NCBI RefSeq assembly: GCF_014643695.1
Contig: NZ_BMJY01000001.1
Location: 1 to 64,000 of the forward strand
Reading direction: 5' to 3'
Source of the DNA: Microbacterium album
Lineage (GTDB): Bacteria; Actinomycetota; Actinomycetes; Actinomycetales; Microbacteriaceae
Length of the DNA stretch: 64,000 bases
Below, in pieces: positions 1 through 9,147 of the stretch. Position numbers and translations under genes: made by a program. A model generated the notes under the pieces. It was not told the DNA's origin. It saw only the letters and a program-made list of their open reading frames with translations, and searched no databases. How positions within the stretch are numbered: position 1 is the first letter of the stretch; each line of letters starts with the position of its first letter.

Positions 1-213
1 CTCCTCCGGGATCCTCTTCGGCATGATCAACATCTTCCTTCCAGACTCGAAAGGAAGCGGCATCAAACCGGGGACGGTTCACCCAGAACCCGCGACTACT
101 TCGCCCGACGACGCGCGCAAAACCTCAGCACCAAAGAGATCCTCCGCTGCCTCAAACGCGCCATCGCCCGCGAAGCCTTCCACGCCCTCAAAACAGACCT
201 CCTACGCGCTTGA
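1..213 (+). pseudogene. IS110-type transposase, C-terminal fragment
   Basis: Frame 1 from the window edge to the TGA at 211-213 encodes a run with RTRDYFARRRAQ, then STKEILRCLKRAIAREAFHAL, which is the closing helix region of IS110/IS116-type transposases (usual form 'SKKEIIRCLKRYIAREVY'). Only this part is convincing; the residues before about base 95 do not match the family well, so the gene may be rearranged as well as cut by the window edge. Whether the complete element is intact to the left cannot be seen. Base composition is more A-rich than the neighbouring genes, which fits an acquired element. It ends about 70 bases before the next gene. Confidence 0.55.
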
Positions 214-285
214 CGAACCATAGGACCGTCGGGTTGAGCGGAGCGCGGAGCGCGGAGTCGAAACCGAGTCGGGGAGACTGGGGGT

Positions 286-1053
286 GTGGCGGACACGGTC
301 GTGAAGGAGGACGGACGTGCGCCCGACGGGTTCTTCGAGGCTGAGGCGGCAGGGCTGCGGTGGCTCGGCGAGGTCGAGGGCGGTGCGCGCGTCGCGGACG
401 TGATCGCGGTCGCGCCCGGGCGCATCGAACTGGAGCGCGTGGTGCCGGCCGCTCCCACGGCGGCCGCGGCCCGGGGCTTCGGCGCCGCACTCGCCCGCAC
501 ACACGACGCCGGTGCGCCCGCGTTCGGCGCGCCGCCCGAGGGTTGGGACGGCCCCGGGTTCATCGGACGGCGCGCGCAGCCGTACGCCCGCGAGGCCTCC
601 TGGGGAGCGTTCTATGCGCGCTGCCGCGTGCTTCCGTTCCTCGGCCCCGCCCTCGAAGCCGGCAATCTGCTTCCGGACGAGGCGGCGCTCGTCGAGCGCG
701 CGTGCGAGGCGATCGCGGCGGGCACGTTCGACGACGGCGACGCGCCCGCGCGCATCCACGGCGATCTGTGGGCAGGCAACGTGCTGTTCTCGGCGGAGGG
801 CGTCGTGCTGATCGATCCGGCCGCGCACGGCGGCCACCGGGAGACGGATCTCGCGATGCTGGCGCTGTTCGGCGCGCCCTTCCTCGACGACATCCTCACG
901 GGATACCGGCAGCACCACGTGCTGCGTCCGGGGTGGCGGGACCGCGTGCCGCTGCACCAGCTCCACCCGCTCGCGGTGCACGCCGCCGGACACGGACGCA
1001 GTTACGGGCGGGAGCTGGCCGCGGCCGCGGCCGCCACGCTCGCGCTCGCGTGA
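286..1053 (+). CDS. Fructosamine/ketosamine kinase family protein
   Basis: 255 residues, GTG start. The sequence carries the aminoglycoside-phosphotransferase-like kinase fold of the fructosamine-3-kinase family: a catalytic loop IHGDLWAGNVLF near residue 157 with the HGD catalytic Asp and the metal-binding Asn, and the downstream DFG-equivalent VLIDPAAHGG with the family-typical HRETDLAML. Such enzymes phosphorylate sugar-modified (glycated) lysines or free ketosamines in the cytoplasm and so start their repair or breakdown. The N-terminal nucleotide-binding lobe is short (no obvious full P-loop), as is usual for bacterial members. It sits alone, followed after 53 bases by the adnA start on the same strand. 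Substrate cannot be told from sequence. Confidence 0.85.
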   Translation: MADTVVKEDGRAPDGFFEAEAAGLRWLGEVEGGARVADVIAVAPGRIELERVVPAAPTAAAARGFGAALARTHDAGAPAFGAPPEGWDGPGFIGRRAQPYAREASWGAFYARCRVLPFLGPALEAGNLLPDEAALVERACEAIAAGTFDDGDAPARIHGDLWAGNVLFSAEGVVLIDPAAHGGHRETDLAMLALFGAPFLDDILTGYRQHHVLRPGWRDRVPLHQLHPLAVHAAGHGRSYGRELAAAAAATLALA

Positions 1054-1093
1054 CCGCGCCCACGCTCTGCCGCGGGATGTCGCAGGCCCCGAT

Positions 1094-1099
1094 TAGCGT
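1094..1099 (+). promoter_or_regulatory. -10 box TAGCGT of a leaderless adnA transcript
   Basis: TAGCGT fits the actinobacterial TANNNT -10 consensus and lies exactly seven bases before the ATG at 1107, so transcription would begin at or next to the start codon. No Shine-Dalgarno sequence precedes that ATG. This decides the start at 1107 over the in-frame ATG at 1077. No clear -35 box is visible. Confidence 0.55.
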
Positions 1100-1106
1100 G
1101 GACGCC

Positions 1107-4100
1107 ATGACTTCTCCGGCTTGGGACGCGGCGCAGCGCGCGGTGCTGGGGCTGCCCGCCGACGCGTCGGGCGCTGTGATCGGTGCCCCGGGCTCGGGCA
1201 AGACCGCGGTGCTCGTCGAACGCGTCGCGCGGCTGCTGGACGCCGGCCTGGCGGCGGACGAGCTCGTGGTGCTGACGCCGTCGCGCGTCTCGGCGACGCG
1301 GCTGCGCGACGAGCTGGGGACCCGGGTACGGGTCGCGACTCCCGGGCCGCTCGCACGCTCGATCGGCTCGTTCGCGTTCCAGGTGGTGCGCGCCGAGGCG
1401 GTCCGCCGAGGGGAGGAGCCGCCGAAGCTGTTGACGGGCGCGGATCAGGATCGCATCGTCGCCGAGCTGCTCGCGGGGGACGAGGAGGACGAGCGCGCCG
1501 GCGCCGCGCGCTGGCCGGCCGAGATCGGGCCTCCCGTGCGCGCGTCGCGCGGGTTCCGCTCGGAGCTGCGCGCGTTCCTGTCGGAGATGACCGAGCTGGC
1601 AGTGGAGCCCGAGGAGCTCGCGCGGCTGGGGGTCCCGGCGTGGACGGCCGTGGCGGGCTTCGTCCACGACTACCGGAACGTGGTCGCCGGGATGCGCGCG
1701 CCGCACCGCGACGTGTCGGAGCTGTACGCCGAGGCCGCGCGTGCGCTGCGCGGCGGCGCGACCGTCGCGGGCCTGGAGGGGCTGCGGGCCGTCCTGATCG
1801 ACGACGCGCAGGAGCTCACGCGCGGCGGGATCGCCCTCGTGGCGGCGCTGCGGGAGCGCGGAGTGGCCGTGCTCGCCTTCGGCGACCCGGACATCGGGTC
1901 CGGCGCGTTCCGCGGCGTGACACCGGAACTGTTCGCGCAGCTGTCGGCGTCTCTCGGGGCGCAGCATGTGCTCGACGGCGCGCACCGCGCCGCGCCCGCA
2001 CTCACGCGCCTGACGCGTGCCGTGGCGCAGTCGATCGGCACGGCGGGCGTCGCACGCCACCGTCGGCCGCCCGGCCCCGAGCCGGCACCGGACGGCTCGC
2101 TCGAGACGTTCATCGCCGCCTCGCCGCACGAGGAGATCGACCGGATCGCGTGGACCCTGAGGGAGTGGCACCTGATCGGGGGTGTCGCGTGGGAGCGCAT
2201 GGCCGTCATCGCCCACGACACGCGGCAGGTCACGACGCTGGAAGCGGAGCTCGCGGCGCGCGAGGTGCCCACGCGGGCCGCCGGGGTGCAGCGGCCCCTG
2301 GGCACCGAACCCGTCGTGCGGGAGATCGTCGAGATCGTCAGGCTCGCGCTGCTCGATCACGAACAGCGCGACGGCGAGAAGCTGATCGAGGCGCTGCGGT
2401 CCCCGTTCGGCGGGCTCGACGGCGTCGGGCTGCGCCGGCTGCGCGCGCGGCTGCGCCATGCGGAGCTCGCCGACGGGGGCAACCGGCCCGCCCGGGAGCT
2501 GTTGCGCGACGCGCTGGGCCAGCCCGCCGCGTTCGATCTGCTCGACACCCCCGAAGCCCGCACGGCCCGGCGGTTTGCCGCGACGCTGCGACAGGTGCAC
2601 GAGGAGGGCGCCCGCGGGGCGACGATCCACGAGCTGCTGTGGACCGTGTGGGATCGGGCGCGCACGGGCGACGGACGCCGGCTCGAGCGCGCATGGCACG
2701 ACGCGGCGCTGGCCCACGGGCCATCGGCCGCCGAGGCGGGCCGCGCCCTCGATGGCCTGGTCGCGCTGTTCGACGCCGCCAAGCGCTCCGTCGAGCGCAA
2801 CCCCGCGGAGGGACCGCTGCCCTTCATCCGCGAGATCCTCGACAGCGACGTGCCCGAGGACACGCTGTCGTCCCCGGACCGCGGCGGCGCGGTGTCCCTG
2901 CTGACGCCCGCGAACACGCTCGGCACGGAGTTCGACGCGGTCGTGATCGCGGGCGTGCAGGACGGGGTCTGGCCCAACGTGCGCCTGCGCGGCGGTCTGC
3001 TCGGCACCTGGCGGCTCGCGGACGCCGTCGCGGCGGTGCGGCTCGGTCACGCCCAGCCCGAGACGGCGAGCGTGCTCGACCGGCGCCGCGCGGCGCTCCA
3101 CGACGAGCTGCGCTTGTTCGCGCGCGCCGTCTCGCGGGCGCGGACACGCCTGCTCGTCACGGCCGTGAGCGACGACGACACCGGTCCGAGCGCGCTGTTC
3201 TCCTTCCTGCCGCCGCCCCAGGACGAGGACGACCGCGCGGCGCATCCGTTGACTCTGCGGGGGCTGGTCGGCCGACACCGGCGCACGCTGACGGACACGG
3301 CGGACGAGCGCGAGCGCGCGGAGGCGGCCGCGCAGCTTCGCCTGCTCGCCGAGGCCGGCGTCCCCGGGGCCGATCCCTCGGAGTGGTACGGACTGATCGC
3401 GCCGTCGACGACCGCCCCGCTCCGGGATCTGGAAGCGGGCCCCGCACGCGTCTCCCCGTCGCGCCTCGAGGCGTTCGAGGAGTGCGGGCTGGGCTGGGTG
3501 ATCTCGACCCTGGGCGGCGACACGGTCGTGCCACCGAGCGCGGGGATCGGGACCATCCTGCACGCGGCCATGGAGCGGGCGCCCGACGGCGACCTGGCAG
3601 CGCTGCGCGCGGTCGTCGAGGAGCGCTGGCCCGAGCTCGACTTCGAGGCGCCCTGGATCGCCGCGAAGGAGCGCAAGCGTGCCGAGCTCTACGTCCAGCG
3701 CCTGCACGCGTACCTGCGCGCGGTCAGCGCGGACGGCGGGGCTCACGTCGCCTCGGAGGCGGAGTTCCGCTTCGCCGTGGACACCGCGACCGAGGCCGGC
3801 GACGTGCCCGCCGTTCACGTCGGCGACGACACGGACGGTCCGCACCGCGCTGTGGTCAGCGGCGTGATCGATCGCGTCGAGACGTACCCCGTGGGCGCGG
3901 GGGAGCACGCCGCCGCGCGCGGGCAGCGCTGGAGCGCCATGTCGTGCGGCGATCCGTCGGCGGAGCGGCACGTGGTCGTCGTCGATCTCAAGAGCGGACG
4001 GTACGAGCCCACGACCGAGGGATCCGTGCTCGACCACGCCCAGCTCGCGGCCTATCAGATCGCGGTCGAGGCGGGGCTCGTCCCCGGCGCCGAGCCGGCG

Positions 4101-4337
4101 GGCCTGGCGGGGGCGCGGCTCGTCGTCGTGTCGCAGACCCTCGCCAAGAGCCCCTATCGCGTCGCCCACCAGCACGCCCTCGACGACGAGCGGCGCGGCG
4201 CGTTCCTGCGCCGTGTCGCGGAGGCGGCGCGCGGGATGTCGGCGAGCAGCTTCATCGCGCAGGTGGAGGCGCACTGCACCGAGGGCGTGTTCGTGCCGCC
4301 GTGTCGCATCCACACCGTCCCGTCGGTGAGCGAGTGA
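1107..4337 (+). CDS. adnA: AdnA-like UvrD/RecB-type helicase-nuclease subunit
   Basis: 1076 residues. An N-terminal UvrD-like motor with Walker A GAPGSGKT (about residues 26-33) is followed by a degenerate Walker B (IDDAQE near residue 235 instead of DExQD) and, at the C terminus, a RecB-type PD-(D/E)XK nuclease: GVIDRVET, then VVVVDLKSG (about 957-965) and QLAAYQ about 20 residues later. Length and domain order match mycobacterial AdnA (about 1050 residues), the partner of AdnB in the double-strand-break resection machine that replaces RecBCD in actinobacteria. The partner gene follows after 17 bases, and the wider order (adnA, adnB, nudC, uvrD2, DUF2342, PDZ-Lon, UPF0182) resembles the M. 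tuberculosis locus. Start chosen from the leaderless promoter at 1094. Confidence 0.85.
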   Translation: MTSPAWDAAQRAVLGLPADASGAVIGAPGSGKTAVLVERVARLLDAGLAADELVVLTPSRVSATRLRDELGTRVRVATPGPLARSIGSFAFQVVRAEAVRRGEEPPKLLTGADQDRIVAELLAGDEEDERAGAARWPAEIGPPVRASRGFRSELRAFLSEMTELAVEPEELARLGVPAWTAVAGFVHDYRNVVAGMRAPHRDVSELYAEAARALRGGATVAGLEGLRAVLIDDAQELTRGGIALVAALRERGVAVLAFGDPDIGSGAFRGVTPELFAQLSASLGAQHVLDGAHRAAPALTRLTRAVAQSIGTAGVARHRRPPGPEPAPDGSLETFIAASPHEEIDRIAWTLREWHLIGGVAWERMAVIAHDTRQVTTLEAELAAREVPTRAAGVQRPLGTEPVVREIVEIVRLALLDHEQRDGEKLIEALRSPFGGLDGVGLRRLRARLRHAELADGGNRPARELLRDALGQPAAFDLLDTPEARTARRFAATLRQVHEEGARGATIHELLWTVWDRARTGDGRRLERAWHDAALAHGPSAAEAGRALDGLVALFDAAKRSVERNPAEGPLPFIREILDSDVPEDTLSSPDRGGAVSLLTPANTLGTEFDAVVIAGVQDGVWPNVRLRGGLLGTWRLADAVAAVRLGHAQPETASVLDRRRAALHDELRLFARAVSRARTRLLVTAVSDDDTGPSALFSFLPPPQDEDDRAAHPLTLRGLVGRHRRTLTDTADERERAEAAAQLRLLAEAGVPGADPSEWYGLIAPSTTAPLRDLEAGPARVSPSRLEAFEECGLGWVISTLGGDTVVPPSAGIGTILHAAMERAPDGDLAALRAVVEERWPELDFEAPWIAAKERKRAELYVQRLHAYLRAVSADGGAHVASEAEFRFAVDTATEAGDVPAVHVGDDTDGPHRAVVSGVIDRVETYPVGAGEHAAARGQRWSAMSCGDPSAERHVVVVDLKSGRYEPTTEGSVLDHAQLAAYQIAVEAGLVPGAEPAGLAGARLVVVSQTLAKSPYRVAHQHALDDERRGAFLRRVAEAARGMSASSFIAQVEAHCTEGVFVPPCRIHTVPSVSE

Positions 4338-4354
4338 GGGGGAACGTCGCGCAC

Positions 4355-7300
4355 ATGACCATGCAGATCCTGGACGAGCGGACCGGGGCGGGCTGGCCTG
4401 GGGGACACAGCATCGCGGCCGTGGACGTCGCCGCCGCGCTCGGCCTGCCCAGGCCGACCGAGGCGCAGCAGGCGGTCATCGAGGCCCCGCCCCGGCCGGC
4501 CCTGGTGATCGCGGGAGCCGGCAGCGGCAAGACCGAGACGATGGCGGGCCGTGTGGTGTGGCTCGTCGCCAACGGGCACGTCGAGCGCGACGAGATCCTC
4601 GGGCTGACGTTCACGCGCAAGGCGGCGGGCGAGCTCGCCGAGCGCATCGGCGCACGGCTGCAGCTGATCGACGAGTTCCGCCGCCGCGGGCTCCTGCCGC
4701 ACCTGCGGGAGATCGTGGCGTCCGGTGCCCTGGAGCCCGTCGCCGCCGCGGCGACGCCGGCGCAGCGCGACGTCGTCCGTCGCAGGGTCCTCGACGAGCT
4801 GGCATCCGCCTACGGCACCGGATGGGACCCCGCGGCCCCGCAAGGCGCGGAGGACCTCATGATCCGGCCGCGCGTGGCGACGTACAACGCGTTCGCGGAC
4901 TCGATCGTCCGCGAGCACGCCGCGCGGATCGGACGCGATCCGGACGCGGCCATGCTGAGCCAGTCCGCCTCCTGGCTCATCGCGCGGCACGTCGTGATGC
5001 GCGCCGACATCCCGGGCCTGGAGGATGTGGACCGTGCGCTGGGCGGCGTGGTCGACGCCGTGCAGCGGCTCGCGGCGGACGTGCTCGACCACCGAGTCGA
5101 CCTCGACCGGCTGGAGCGCACCGCACTCGACCAGGCAGCCGCGTTCGAGCCCTACCGCGACAACGCCGACGTCGACGCCGCGGCGGCGAACCTGCGGACC
5201 ATGCCCATCCTCGTCCGGCTCGTGCGCGAGTACATGGCGGAGAAGGACCGTCGCGGAGTGCTCGACTTCGCGGACCAGGTGGGCGGCGCGTACGACATCG
5301 TCGAGAGCGCCCCGGATGTGCGTCAGCAGCTGCGCGACCAATACCGCGTCGTGCTGCTGGACGAGTACCAGGACACCTCGGTCATCCAGACCCGTTTCCT
5401 GGCAGAGCTCTTCCGCGACGCCGCCGTCATGGCGGTCGGCGATCCCCACCAGTCGATCTACGGCTGGCGGGGCGCGAGCGCCGACAACCTGTATGCCTTC
5501 GACCGGGCGTTCTCGCGTCATGTCGCGGCCGAACGGTACAGCCTCATGACGAGCTGGCGCAACGACGCGACGATCCTCCGTGCCGCCAACCGCGTGCTGC
5601 GACCGCTGCAGCGCCCGGAACTGCCCGTGCCGCCCCTCGAGCCGCGCCCCGCGGCCGGCGAGGGGCGCGTACAGGCGCGCTTCGAGCTGACGGTCGACGA
5701 CGAGGCGGCTGCCGTCGCCGAATGGTTCGACGAGGTGCGCGGCAGCCACGCCGCACCGGGGCCGCACACCGGCGCGATCCTGTTCCGCTCCAAGAAGCAC
5801 ATGGGCACGTTCGCCGCCGCGCTCGCCGCGCGCGGGATCCCGCACCGCATCCTCGGGCTCGGAGGCCTGCTGTCGACCCCCGAGGTCACGGACGTCGTCT
5901 CCGTGCTGCGGGTGCTGCACGACCCCACGTCGGGGTCGGCGCTCATCCGCCTGCTGGTCGGGCCGCGCTTCCGCGTCGGCGTCGCCGACATGGCCGCGCT
6001 GTACGACCTCGCCCGGACGCTGGCGGAGCGCGACGGCGCGATGATGCCGCTGCCGGACGATCTGCGCGAGCGGCTCCGGTCCTCGCGGGGAGCCGACGAG
6101 GCGGTGTCGATCATCGACGCCGTGGACGTGCTGCGCCAGAAGCCCGAGGGCTACCGGCTCTTCGAAAGGATCAGCCCCGAGGGGCGCCGACGCCTGCGGG
6201 CGGCGGGGGAGATGCTCGACCGGCTCCGCCGGGCCGCGGGGCAGCCGATCCCGGAGCTGATCCGCCTCATCGAGCTCGAGCTGCGGCTGGACATCGAGCT
6301 CGCCGCGAACGAGACGCGCGGACCGGCGCGCATCGCGTCCACGCAGTTGCGCGCGTTCGTCGACGAGGTGCGCGCCTTCCTCGCCGCGGACGAGCGCAGC
6401 ACGATCGGCAGTCTGCTCGCGTGGCTCGACAAGGCCGAGAGCACCGACGAGCTGATGCCGCGCTCCGAGCCGCCCGAGCCCGGCGTCGTGCAGTTGCTCA
6501 CGATCCACGGCTCCAAGGGCCTCGAATGGGACGCCGTCGCGGTGGTCCGCCTCGTGAAGGACGAGCTGCCCGCCGCGGTCAAGGACACCGCCGGCTGGTT
6601 CGGCTTCGGTGTCGTGCCGTTCGCACTGAGGGGCGACAGCGCGGCGCTGCCGCGCTTCGAGTGGGACCCCGCCCTCGCCATGGCGACCGCTGGTGAGGAC
6701 CCGGCCAAGCGGCACAAGGCCGCCCTCGCGTCACTGGCGAGCGGATCCAAGGACCCCGAGAAGCGCGGCGCGCTGCCCCGGTTCAAGGACGCCTACCGCG
6801 AGTACCAGCAGCAGGAGGAGCGCCGACTCGCGTACGTGGCCGTGACGCGCGCCCGCACGGACCTGCTGCTGACCGGGGCGCACTGGGCGGGTCAGAGCAG
6901 GCCGCGCGACCCGAGCCCGTACCTCACCGACATCATCGACGAGCTCGGTCTCACGCCGATCGGCGAGGTCGACCGCGACGAGAACCCCTACCAGGGCACG
7001 GCCCTCACGCGGCAGTGGCCCATGGACCCGCTCGGGGGCCGACGGGCCCGCGTCGACGCGGCGGCGGCGCTCGTCGCGCATGCGCCCTCGGTCGAGCCGT
7101 CGCCTCGGCTGGCGCGCCTGCTCGCCGAGCGTGCCGAGCGCGAGCGCGGACGCGAACCGCTCGCTCCCACGCGCATCCCGGCATCGCGGTTCAAGGACTA
7201 CGTCACGGACTTCGCCGGGACCGTCTCGCAGGTGGCCCGCCCGCTGCCCGAGCGCCCCTACCGGCAGACCCGCATCGGCACGCTGTTCCACCAGTGGGTG

Positions 7301-7852
7301 GAGCAGCGCTCCGGGATCGCAGGCCCCGGCTCGTCTTCGGACCATGCGCTGTGGGAGCGCGACGAAGAGCTCTGGGAGGACGACGCGGCTCCCGGCACCG
7401 AGATCTCGACCGAGGACGAGCAGGCGCTCGACAGGCTGCGGGAGGTGTTCCTGCGCAGCGAATGGGCGACACTTCGGCCCCTGGAGGTCGAGACGGAGAT
7501 CGACTTCGCGATGCCCGGGGCGCCCGGCGAAGGCTCGCACATCGTGATCTGCAAGCTGGACGCCGTGTACCGGCGCGAAGACCGCGGCGGCCGGATCGAG
7601 ATCGTCGACTGGAAGACGGGGCGCGCGCCGCGCACCGCCGCGGAGCGGGAGGAACGGATGCTGCAGCTCGCGCTGTATCGCATCGCCTACCACCGTCGGC
7701 ACGGCGTGCCGCTGGATCGCATTGATGTGGCCCTGTTCTATGTCGCGGACGACCTCGTCATCCGGGGCGACAGGGTCTACTCCGAGGAGGAGCTCCTCCA
7801 GCGCTGGAACGCGGCCCGCGTCGATCGCGCCGCGTCGTCCGCCGCCGATTGA
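4355..7852 (+). CDS. adnB: AdnB-like UvrD/RecB-type helicase-nuclease subunit
   Basis: 1165 residues. A complete SF1 motor: Walker A GAGSGKT (about residues 52-58), LTFTRKAAGELAERI (motif Ia), Walker B LLDEYQDTS (about 334-342), GDPHQSIYGWRGA (motif III) and LLTIHGSKGLEWD (motif V), ending with a RecB nuclease EIVDWKTGRAP (about 1083-1093) and QLALYRIAY. In contrast to its upstream partner all ATPase motifs are canonical, in line with AdnB being the lead motor of the AdnAB complex. ATG at 4355 follows GAGGGGGA (4336-4343) at 11 bases; a GTG at 4334 overlapping the adnA stop (GTGA) is a possible alternative start. Its 3' end overlaps the convergent gene at 7777 by 76 bases. Confidence 0.88.
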   Translation: MTMQILDERTGAGWPGGHSIAAVDVAAALGLPRPTEAQQAVIEAPPRPALVIAGAGSGKTETMAGRVVWLVANGHVERDEILGLTFTRKAAGELAERIGARLQLIDEFRRRGLLPHLREIVASGALEPVAAAATPAQRDVVRRRVLDELASAYGTGWDPAAPQGAEDLMIRPRVATYNAFADSIVREHAARIGRDPDAAMLSQSASWLIARHVVMRADIPGLEDVDRALGGVVDAVQRLAADVLDHRVDLDRLERTALDQAAAFEPYRDNADVDAAAANLRTMPILVRLVREYMAEKDRRGVLDFADQVGGAYDIVESAPDVRQQLRDQYRVVLLDEYQDTSVIQTRFLAELFRDAAVMAVGDPHQSIYGWRGASADNLYAFDRAFSRHVAAERYSLMTSWRNDATILRAANRVLRPLQRPELPVPPLEPRPAAGEGRVQARFELTVDDEAAAVAEWFDEVRGSHAAPGPHTGAILFRSKKHMGTFAAALAARGIPHRILGLGGLLSTPEVTDVVSVLRVLHDPTSGSALIRLLVGPRFRVGVADMAALYDLARTLAERDGAMMPLPDDLRERLRSSRGADEAVSIIDAVDVLRQKPEGYRLFERISPEGRRRLRAAGEMLDRLRRAAGQPIPELIRLIELELRLDIELAANETRGPARIASTQLRAFVDEVRAFLAADERSTIGSLLAWLDKAESTDELMPRSEPPEPGVVQLLTIHGSKGLEWDAVAVVRLVKDELPAAVKDTAGWFGFGVVPFALRGDSAALPRFEWDPALAMATAGEDPAKRHKAALASLASGSKDPEKRGALPRFKDAYREYQQQEERRLAYVAVTRARTDLLLTGAHWAGQSRPRDPSPYLTDIIDELGLTPIGEVDRDENPYQGTALTRQWPMDPLGGRRARVDAAAALVAHAPSVEPSPRLARLLAERAERERGREPLAPTRIPASRFKDYVTDFAGTVSQVARPLPERPYRQTRIGTLFHQWVEQRSGIAGPGSSSDHALWERDEELWEDDAAPGTEISTEDEQALDRLREVFLRSEWATLRPLEVETEIDFAMPGAPGEGSHIVICKLDAVYRREDRGGRIEIVDWKTGRAPRTAAEREERMLQLALYRIAYHRRHGVPLDRIDVALFYVADDLVIRGDRVYSEEELLQRWNAARVDRAASSAAD

Positions 7853-9084
7853 TCGCCCTCGTCCGCGGGGATGCGGTCGGTCGTGGGAGGCTCGCGATGG
7901 CCGAGCGCCTCGTCCACGGCGTCGAGCGCGCGCAGCGACGCCCGGTCGATGGGCTGGGTCTCCTCGGTTGCCGCGACGGCACGCGCGCGCTTCTCCTCGC
8001 TCCACGACGCCTCGGGGGTCAGCGACAGCTCCTCGGGACCGTACGCATCGGTGTGCATCGACGTGTCCGCCGGGAGCGGTGTCGTCTCCGGGACCTGCGC
8101 GAGCGCGCTCAGCGCGTCGTCGATGTCCGTGCGGCCCTCGGCGTCCAGCCCCGCCAGGAGCACGTCGTCGCGGACGCCGTCGGCGAGGGATTCGAGGAGC
8201 GCGGCGGCATCATCCGCGACATCCCGGCGGTGGGTCTCGATCCCGTGGACGAGCCAGCGCGCGAACTCGAGCTCCGCGTGCAGCCGCGCCCGGACGTGGA
8301 CGGCGGCGTCCGGCGCCCGGTGCGCCGCCTCGGCGTAGGCGCGCGAGATGTCGTCGGCGGCGTCCGGGGCGGATGCGACCCAGCGCAGGTCCACGGCCGG
8401 GTCGTCGATCGACAGCCCCTGCCAGTCCAGCACTCCCGAGACCGCGGGCGCGCCGCGTTCGTCGTCGACGAACAGGAACGACGTCGCCTGCGTTCCGCCC
8501 AGGCACACGGCGGGCTCGAACGTCCACAGACGATCGTCCTCCACCGCCTCCCGCCACCGCACGATGAGCCGCACCGGCACGCGGCCGCTCGCGGCGGCCG
8601 ACTCGACCACGCGGCACACGTCGGCGCGCGACTGCTCGGGGGTCCGCTCGCGCAGCCCGGCCGCGCGCACGACGGACGGCGGCAGGGCGTGCAGGGCCGC
8701 GAGGGCCCGGCCGACCGAGGTCGCCGCGCCCTCGCCCGGGGGGAGCTCGCCCGCGTCGATGAGGTACCCCGCGAGGTAGCTCGTCACCACGACGCGGCCG
8801 TCCGGCAGGGCGACCGCGCCGAGGTACTCGGGGGCCTGGAACGGCAGCATCTCGCGCACTCCCGGCGTGAGGGCGCGCAGCGCCAGGACCTCCGCGGCCA
8901 GCTCGTGGTCGATGCTCTCGTCGGTCGCGCATCGCGCCACGACCTCGCGCCCGTCGGCGAGCGCCGCGACCGCTGCGTCGAAGCGGCCCGCGCCTCCCGC
9001 CGTGAGCGCCCGGGCGCCGACGACCTCGGCGCCAGCGACTGCCGCGGTGACGGCCGCCGCTAGAGTGAGAGGAGAGCGTGCCAT
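7777..9084 (-). CDS. Aminoglycoside-phosphotransferase-like protein lacking the catalytic HGD motif
   Basis: 435 residues. The middle resembles APH/macrolide phosphotransferases: VVTSYLAGYLIDAGELPPGEG, an ALAALHALPP segment, and the metal-binding VSGVLDWQGLSIDDPAVDL (about residues 235-254). Where the catalytic loop H-G-D-x-x-x-x-N should stand, the protein reads CLGGTQATSFLF (about residues 214-225): the His and the catalytic Asp are both replaced. It is therefore likely a pseudokinase or a nucleotide-binding protein and not a resistance enzyme. A 120-residue acidic, low-complexity C-terminal tail (PETTPLPADTSMHTDAYG onward) follows the kinase-like part. It is convergent with adnB and divergent from nudC; a TACCCT -10 box six bases before the ATG predicts a leaderless mRNA. 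Confidence 0.7.
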   Translation of the reverse strand: MARSPLTLAAAVTAAVAGAEVVGARALTAGGAGRFDAAVAALADGREVVARCATDESIDHELAAEVLALRALTPGVREMLPFQAPEYLGAVALPDGRVVVTSYLAGYLIDAGELPPGEGAATSVGRALAALHALPPSVVRAAGLRERTPEQSRADVCRVVESAAASGRVPVRLIVRWREAVEDDRLWTFEPAVCLGGTQATSFLFVDDERGAPAVSGVLDWQGLSIDDPAVDLRWVASAPDAADDISRAYAEAAHRAPDAAVHVRARLHAELEFARWLVHGIETHRRDVADDAAALLESLADGVRDDVLLAGLDAEGRTDIDDALSALAQVPETTPLPADTSMHTDAYGPEELSLTPEASWSEEKRARAVAATEETQPIDRASLRALDAVDEALGHREPPTTDRIPADEGDQSAADDAARSTRAAFQRWRSSSSE

Positions 9085-9090
9085 GCCCCC

Positions 9091-9096
9091 AGGGTA
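9091..9096 (-). promoter_or_regulatory. -10 box TACCCT, leaderless promoter of the phosphotransferase-like gene
   Basis: On the minus strand TACCCT is followed by GGGGGC and then the ATG at 9084. The six-base spacing places the transcription start on the start codon, and there is no ribosome-binding site. Confidence 0.55.
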
Positions 9097-9147
9097 GGTC
9101 GCAGGTCTCGGCCACTCCCTGCGCCACGCCCGCGAGAGAGGTAGTCA

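Noticed and set aside
1002..4313. Uninterrupted 1100-codon frame on the minus strand
   Set aside because: It is the mirror of the adnA reading frame, a common effect of GC-rich codon use; the translation is low-complexity (Arg/Ala/His/Gly-rich) without any domain, and no start signals are present.
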